From: Myxococcales bacterium
Lineage (GTDB): Bacteria; Myxococcota_A; Polyangia; Polyangiales; Polyangiaceae
Direction of reading: 5' to 3'
Assembly (NCBI GenBank): GCA_025359105.1
Contig: JANYHK010000107.1
Coordinates: 1 to 44,025, forward strand
Length of the DNA: 44,025 nucleotides
In this document: in pieces, positions 40,250 to 44,025 of the stretch
How the letters are laid out: each line of letters starts with the position of its first letter
Position numbering within the stretch: the stretch's first letter is position 1
Program-made: the position numbers and the translations under genes
The notes under the pieces: model-generated
What the model saw: the letters and a program-made list of their open reading frames with translations, nothing else
What the model was told of the DNA's origin: nothing
The model's database searches: none

Positions 40250-41070
40250 GGCATGCGCCGGTGCGTGAGGCACGGAAGCCCAGCGCGGACCCTGTCCTGG
40301 TACGCGAAATCGAGCCGGGCCACGCAGAAGCCCTCGCCCTCACCGACCTGGGCGAGCACGTCGCCCCACGGATCGACGACGAGGCTCTTGCCGTAGGTCT
40401 GGCGGCCGCGCGGGTGCTTGCCGTGCTGCGCGGCGGCGATGACGAACACCTGGTTCTCGATGGCGCGCGCGCGCAAGAGGGTGTGCCAGTGATCCTTGCC
40501 CGTCGTCAGCGTGAACGCCGCCGGCACGGTGACGATGCGCGCGCCGAGCGCGGTGAGCTTCCGGTAAAGCTCGGGGAAGCGGAGATCGTAGCAGACGCTC
40601 ATCCCGATCTTCGTGCCGCACGCGTCGACGACGCGGATGTCGAGATCGCCGGCCGTCGTGGCGCCGCTCTCGACCATCGTGGGGCCGTTCGGGATCTCGA
40701 CGTCGAAGAGGTGCACCTTGCGGTAACGCCCGGCGATCGAGCCGTCGGGCGCGACGAGGAACGACGTGTTGTACGGACGCGCCGCGTCGCTGCTCTTCTC
40801 GGGCATTCCGCCGGCGACGACGTGCACCTTCGCGCGCCGCGCGAGCTCGCGTACCGCATGCAGTATGGGGCCGGTGCCGTCGGCCGGCTCGGCGAGGCGC
40901 CGCTTCTCCTCTTCTTCGCCCATGAACGCGAAGTTCTCGGGCAGGACCGCGATCTCGGCGCCGTCGGCGGCGGCGGCCTCGACGAGCGCGCAGGCGCGCT
41001 CCAGGTTCTTGGCGACGTCCTCCTGGCTGGACATCTGGATGGCGGCCACGGACAGCGGGGAGAGCATCAT
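40246..41070 (-). CDS. Carbon-nitrogen hydrolase (nitrilase superfamily, Nit1/Nit2-like)
   Basis: The 274 aa have the full Glu-Lys-Cys triad: E45 in AVLPENFAF, K118 in GRYRKVHLFD, and C160 in GMSVCYDLRFPELYR. The CYDLRFPELYR context and VIAAAQHGKHPRGRQTYGKS match the Nit1/Nit2/YbeM branch, which hydrolyses omega-amides such as deaminated glutathione or alpha-ketoglutaramate. That exact substrate is inference. ATG 41070 overlaps the ribA stop in ATGA, and the 3' end overlaps the DegT start, so the three genes form one tightly coupled operon. Confidence 0.93.
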   Translation of the reverse strand: MMLSPLSVAAIQMSSQEDVAKNLERACALVEAAAADGAEIAVLPENFAFMGEEEEKRRLAEPADGTGPILHAVRELARRAKVHVVAGGMPEKSSDAARPYNTSFLVAPDGSIAGRYRKVHLFDVEIPNGPTMVESGATTAGDLDIRVVDACGTKIGMSVCYDLRFPELYRKLTALGARIVTVPAAFTLTTGKDHWHTLLRARAIENQVFVIAAAQHGKHPRGRQTYGKSLVVDPWGDVLAQVGEGEGFCVARLDFAYQDRVRAGLPCLTHRRMP

Positions 41071-41660
41071 AGGTCGTGCCCCATCCTCTTCGCCTTGACG
41101 GCGAGGTAGTCGGCGTTGTGTTCGTTGGGAGCGACGGCGATCGGGACGCGCGCGTCGACGGCGATGCCGTGCGCGCGGAGCCCGTCCACCTTGGTCGGGT
41201 TGTTGGTGAGCAAGGTGACGCGGGCGACGCCGAGATCGCGCAGGATCGCGGCAGCGACGTCGTAGGTGCGCGCGTCGTCCTCGAAGCCGAGCATGCGGTT
41301 CGCGTCGACGGTGTCGGCCCCCTGCTCCTGCAGCGCGTACGCGCGGATCTTGTTGCCGAGGCCGATCCCGCGCCCCTCCTGCCGCATGTAGACGACCACG
41401 CCGGCGCCCGCCTTCGCCATCGCGCGCATGGACTGATCGAGCTGGTCGCGGCAGTCGCATTTGTGGGAGCGCAGGACCTCGCCGGTCCAGCACTCGGAGT
41501 GGACGCGCACCAGCACTTGCTCGCCGTTCGCGCCGGCCAAGGCACCCCGGCCGACGACCAGGGCGATGTGCTCCTTCTCGGAGTCGTCCAGGTAGACGAC
41601 GACGCGGACGGGCCCGTACTCGGTCGGGACCGTGGCTTCGGAGTAGCGGGTGGGGCTCAC
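41067..41660 (-). CDS. ribA: GTP cyclohydrolase II
   Basis: RibA opens the GTP ring in the first step of riboflavin synthesis. The 197 aa form the single-domain type, without a fused RibB part. The zinc cysteines are C57, C68 and C70 (SECWTGEVLRSHKCDC). Further motifs are YMRQEGRGIGLGNKIRAYAL, GFEDDARTYDVAAAIL and LLTNNPTKVDGL. Start GTG 41660 has AAGGA about 8 nt upstream. It heads the operon with nitrilase and DegT aminotransferase. The divergent protease gene starts only 28 nt away. No other rib gene is in the window. Confidence 0.97.
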   Translation of the reverse strand: MSPTRYSEATVPTEYGPVRVVVYLDDSEKEHIALVVGRGALAGANGEQVLVRVHSECWTGEVLRSHKCDCRDQLDQSMRAMAKAGAGVVVYMRQEGRGIGLGNKIRAYALQEQGADTVDANRMLGFEDDARTYDVAAAILRDLGVARVTLLTNNPTKVDGLRAHGIAVDARVPIAVAPNEHNADYLAVKAKRMGHDL

Positions 41661-41688
41661 TGTGGAATTCCTTTAGGTTTCGCCTGGC

Positions 41689-42984
41689 GTGGTGTCAAAT
41701 CCGGCCGTGGGCGTGCCGCTTCTCATCGACGAGCCGATCGCGTGCGTTGCGCCCGTGGCGACCGTAGCGCCCCCCCCAGATGCCGCAGACGCCGCGCCGC
41801 CGTCTCGCGCGTGGACCGTCGGGACGCCACCAGGGACGTGGGCAGCGGGGGCCTTGCCGGTCGTTTTCACCTTCGCCGCGCCGCTCCCGAAGGATCTGGG
41901 TGACGGCGTCGTGGCCGAGCTCGCGGTCGCGGCGCGGACCTGGGGCGAGGTCGGATGCACGTCGTTACGCGCCACTGCCGGCCCCGCTGCGCTCGCGCTC
42001 ACCCCCGGCGACGACGGCGTGAACGGCGTCTTCCTTCATGCGGACGCGTGGCCTGCCGAGCTGCTCCCGGGCGCACTGGGGCAGACGGTCGTGACGCTCG
42101 ACGCGCAGGGGCACGTCCGCGACGCCGACATCCACCTGAACGGCGTGGACCACCGCTGGTCGTTCGGGACCGATCCTGCCGACGGACGGGTCGACGCGCG
42201 CGGGGTCATCTTGCACGAAATGGGGCACGCGCTCGGCCTCGGCCACTCGGCGGAGCCGCGCGCGACGATGTACGCCTCGCACCCGCCGGGCCTGGGCTGG
42301 CGCTCGCTCGAGGCCGACGATCGCGCCGGGATCTGCGCGCTCTACCCCGGCGCCGGTGCTTCCCGTTGCGACGCGGGCGGCCCAGCGTGCCCTGCCTCCT
42401 TCGTGTGCGTGGCGGGTGGGTGCGAACGGCTGGGCAGTGGCGGCGTCGTCTGCGCGCCCTGCCGCCGCGTAGCCGGCGCGTGCGATGGCGCCGGCGACGA
42501 CGCGCGCTGCAACGATCTGCCGTCGCCTGCCGCCGGTCGCGTCTGCGGGCGCGCGTGCGCTACCGATACCGACTGCGGCGCCCGGCTGCGCTGCGTCGCC
42601 CAGACAGCGGCTGGCGATCTGCAGTGCGCGCCCACCGACGGCTGCGCCAGCGGACCCAACCCTTGCGCGACCGACGCGCAATGCACGGCGGGCGCCCTGT
42701 GCCGGGGCGGCGCGTGCGTCGGCCCCGCAGAGACCACCTCGACGGACGGCGGCACGGGCGGGTCCGGCGACGCGTCCACCTCGGGCAGCCCCTCCGCCGG
42801 CGGCGGTTGCGCGATCAGGCGCGGGCGTGGTGGGAGTGGCGGGTCCGGCGGGCTCACCTCGCCGCTCGCCGCCGCGCTCGCTTTCTTCTACGCCTTCGCC
42901 CTCAGGAAGAAGCGCTCGCGGTCGCGGGCTTCTCCTTCTTCTTGGCGTAGAGCGCGTCCAACGTCGCGCCCCACTTCTTCATGA
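41689..42984 (+). CDS. Matrixin-like zinc metalloprotease with Cys-rich region and MYXO-CTERM-like end
   Basis: The 431 aa include a zinc-metzincin motif HEMGHALGLGH (176-186) with a following Met-turn (ATMYAS), and the strand-helix order of matrixins (ADIHLNGVDHRWSFG; LEADDRAGICALYP). Residues about 227-345 are a Cys-rich domain with paired cysteines (CPASFVC, CATDTDCG, CATDAQCTAGALC). The C-terminus has GGGCAIRRG (C374), a hydrophobic segment near 391-405 and basic RKKRSRSR, the layout of MYXO-CTERM sorting tags. Oddly, no clear signal peptide precedes the catalytic part: an in-frame stop lies at 41674 and the first GTG is 41689. The last 28 residues run past the tag and overlap the acyl-CoA synthetase gene by 83 bp. 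It should act at the cell surface. Confidence 0.82.
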   Translation: MVSNPAVGVPLLIDEPIACVAPVATVAPPPDAADAAPPSRAWTVGTPPGTWAAGALPVVFTFAAPLPKDLGDGVVAELAVAARTWGEVGCTSLRATAGPAALALTPGDDGVNGVFLHADAWPAELLPGALGQTVVTLDAQGHVRDADIHLNGVDHRWSFGTDPADGRVDARGVILHEMGHALGLGHSAEPRATMYASHPPGLGWRSLEADDRAGICALYPGAGASRCDAGGPACPASFVCVAGGCERLGSGGVVCAPCRRVAGACDGAGDDARCNDLPSPAAGRVCGRACATDTDCGARLRCVAQTAAGDLQCAPTDGCASGPNPCATDAQCTAGALCRGGACVGPAETTSTDGGTGGSGDASTSGSPSAGGGCAIRRGRGGSGGSGGLTSPLAAALAFFYAFALRKKRSRSRASPSSWRRARPTSRPTSS

Positions 42985-44025
42985 CCTCACGCCGCTTCAC
43001 CTTCAGGCTCGGCGTGAGCATCCCGTTCTCCTGGGAGAAGTCCTCGCTGATGAGCGCGAAGTCCTTGATCTCCTCGAAGCCCTTGAACTTCTCGCCGTAG
43101 GTCTTCACCTCTTCGGCGTAGCGTTTGCGGACCTTCTCGTTCTTGAGGAGGGCCTCCACGTCGCCGCTCAGGGCGTTCTCGCTCGCCCAGTCCTTGAGGG
43201 CGCTCGTGTTCGCGACGATGAGCGCGACGTTGTAGAGCTTGTTGTCGCCGTACACCATCGCGTTGGCGACGAGCGGCGAGAGCTTGAGCTGTTCCTCGAG
43301 CGGCGTCGGGACGACGTATTTGCCGTTCTCGAGCTTGTACTGCTCCTTGATGCGGCCCGTGATGTAGAGGAACCCCTCCTTGTCGAGCTTGCCGAGGTCG
43401 CCCGTGCGGAAGCCCCGCTGGCCGTTCTCCTCCTTGGTGAAGACGGCGTCGTTCTCTTCTTTGCGGTTGTGGTAGCCCACCATCACGTTGGGGCCGAAGA
43501 CGACGATCTCGCCCTCGACGCCCTCCTTCGACGTGAGCTTGCCGTCGTGGTCGATCATCACCTTGATGTCGGGGAACGCCTTGCCGACGCTGCCGATCTT
43601 GCGGTTGCCAGGCCAGTTGGCCGTCGTGATCGGGCTCGTCTCGGTGAGGCCGTAGCCCTCGTAGACGGTGACGCCGAGGCTGTCGATGAACTCGGCGACC
43701 TCGCGGCTGATCGCCGCTCCGCCCGAGAACGCGTACTTGAGCCGACCGCCGAAGCGCGCGCGCACCTTCGAGAAGACGATCTTGTCGGTGAGCGCGAGCA
43801 CGAGGCCTTCGCCAAGCGAGACCTCCTCGCCGAGCCGCTGCTTGCGGCGCGTCTTGAGCGCGCTCTTCACCATGGACTGGACGAAGCCCGGCTTCGTGGA
43901 AATCTGCTTTTGCACCGCGCCATAGAGCTTGTTGAAGATGCGCGGGACGCTGAAGAGGACGGTGGGCTTCGCCCAGTCCATGGTGAAGAGCGCGCTCAAG
44001 ACGCGCCGCAAGCAGCGGCTCGGCG
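42902..44025 (-). CDS. Long-chain acyl-CoA synthetase (AMP-forming), 5' part missing
   Basis: The frame ends at 42902 and is open to the window edge. It encodes the middle and C-terminal parts of a fatty-acid-activating enzyme: KPTVLFSVPRIFNKLYGAVQ, LKYAFSGGAAISREVAEF, YEGYGLTETSPITTANWPGN, RTGDLGKLDKEGFLYITGRI and KYVVPTPLEEQLKLSP. These are the conserved A5-A8 regions of the long-chain type. The N-terminal AMP-binding P-loop lies beyond the edge. The first about 18 residues at the edge (through TMDWAKP) read from an inverted copy of downstream sequence (43964-44025), so the true gene probably departs from this sequence there. It converges on the protease gene. Confidence 0.92.
   Translation of the reverse strand, partial: PSRCLRRVLSALFTMDWAKPTVLFSVPRIFNKLYGAVQKQISTKPGFVQSMVKSALKTRRKQRLGEEVSLGEGLVLALTDKIVFSKVRARFGGRLKYAFSGGAAISREVAEFIDSLGVTVYEGYGLTETSPITTANWPGNRKIGSVGKAFPDIKVMIDHDGKLTSKEGVEGEIVVFGPNVMVGYHNRKEENDAVFTKEENGQRGFRTGDLGKLDKEGFLYITGRIKEQYKLENGKYVVPTPLEEQLKLSPLVANAMVYGDNKLYNVALIVANTSALKDWASENALSGDVEALLKNEKVRKRYAEEVKTYGEKFKGFEEIKDFALISEDFSQENGMLTPSLKVKRREVMKKWGATLDALYAKKKEKPATASASS
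43828..44025. repeat. 62-bp inverted repeat at the window end
   Basis: 43964-44025 is the reverse complement of 43828-43889, with a single mismatch (A at 43881 against its partner). The spacer is 74 bp. The left arm is ordinary acyl-CoA synthetase coding sequence (SMVKSALKTRRKQRLG on the minus strand). The right arm reads on the same strand as an antisense peptide, not as synthetase. The breakpoint lies in a short GGGCTTCG/CGAAGCCC match. A fold-back assembly or amplification artefact is the simplest cause; a real small inversion-duplication is the alternative. Confidence 0.9.

Overview
The window is very GC-rich, densely packed chromosomal DNA. It looks like a myxobacterium-type member of Myxococcota (Polyangiales-like). 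The reasons are large Ser/Thr kinases, very long TPR proteins, many short-signal lipoproteins, a polyhydroxyalkanoic-acid-system protein, a matrixin-type protease ending in a MYXO-CTERM-like tag, and frequent GTG starts. This placement is inference; no rRNA or tRNA is present to test it. I see no CRISPR array, insertion sequence, prophage or attachment site.

Layout. 1-4191 (minus): rpoD (cut by the window start), dnaG and a small lipoprotein, so a dnaG-rpoD macromolecular-synthesis pair is present. 4350-7043 (minus): a membrane receptor kinase whose outer part is a periplasmic-binding-protein fold. Diverging from it, 7113-10145 (plus): a good sigma70-like promoter, atpD-atpC, a membrane-anchored parvulin-like protein and a PHA-system protein. 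10232-20577: two overlapping giant TPR genes (1619 and 1829 aa) that share a paralogous C-terminal domain. 20757-25040: typA/bipA, a secreted TPR protein, and a lipoprotein combining ankyrin repeats, a CxxCH motif and terpene-cyclase-like repeats. 25065-28749 (minus): a frameshifted SGNH-hydrolase remnant, aspartokinase, and an acidic Asp-box protein. 28889-30917 (plus): a small-protein candidate, a RimK-like ligase and a crotonase-family enzyme. 30928-32278 (minus): a secreted protein and an alpha/beta hydrolase. 32293-35043 (plus): trpB-trpA and a divergent metallophosphoesterase. 35136-39119 (plus): a probable operon of an unknown protein, a MerR-HTH/TPR protein and two tandem isoprenylcysteine-methyltransferase-like membrane proteins. 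39113-41660 (minus): a ribA-nitrilase-DegT aminotransferase operon with overlapping start/stop codons. 41689-42984 (plus): a matrixin-like protease. 42902 to the end (minus): a partial long-chain acyl-CoA synthetase.

Housekeeping genes (rpoD, dnaG, atpDC, typA, trpBA, ribA, aspartokinase) are interleaved with lineage-specific genes for signalling, scaffolding and surface proteins. The least explained parts are the paired TPR giants with a Thr-motif-rich N-terminus, the ankyrin/CxxCH/toroid lipoprotein, and the MerR-TPR plus tandem methyltransferase operon. The last 62 bases are a near-perfect inverted copy of 43828-43889. This may be an assembly fold-back, and the extreme end should be read with caution.
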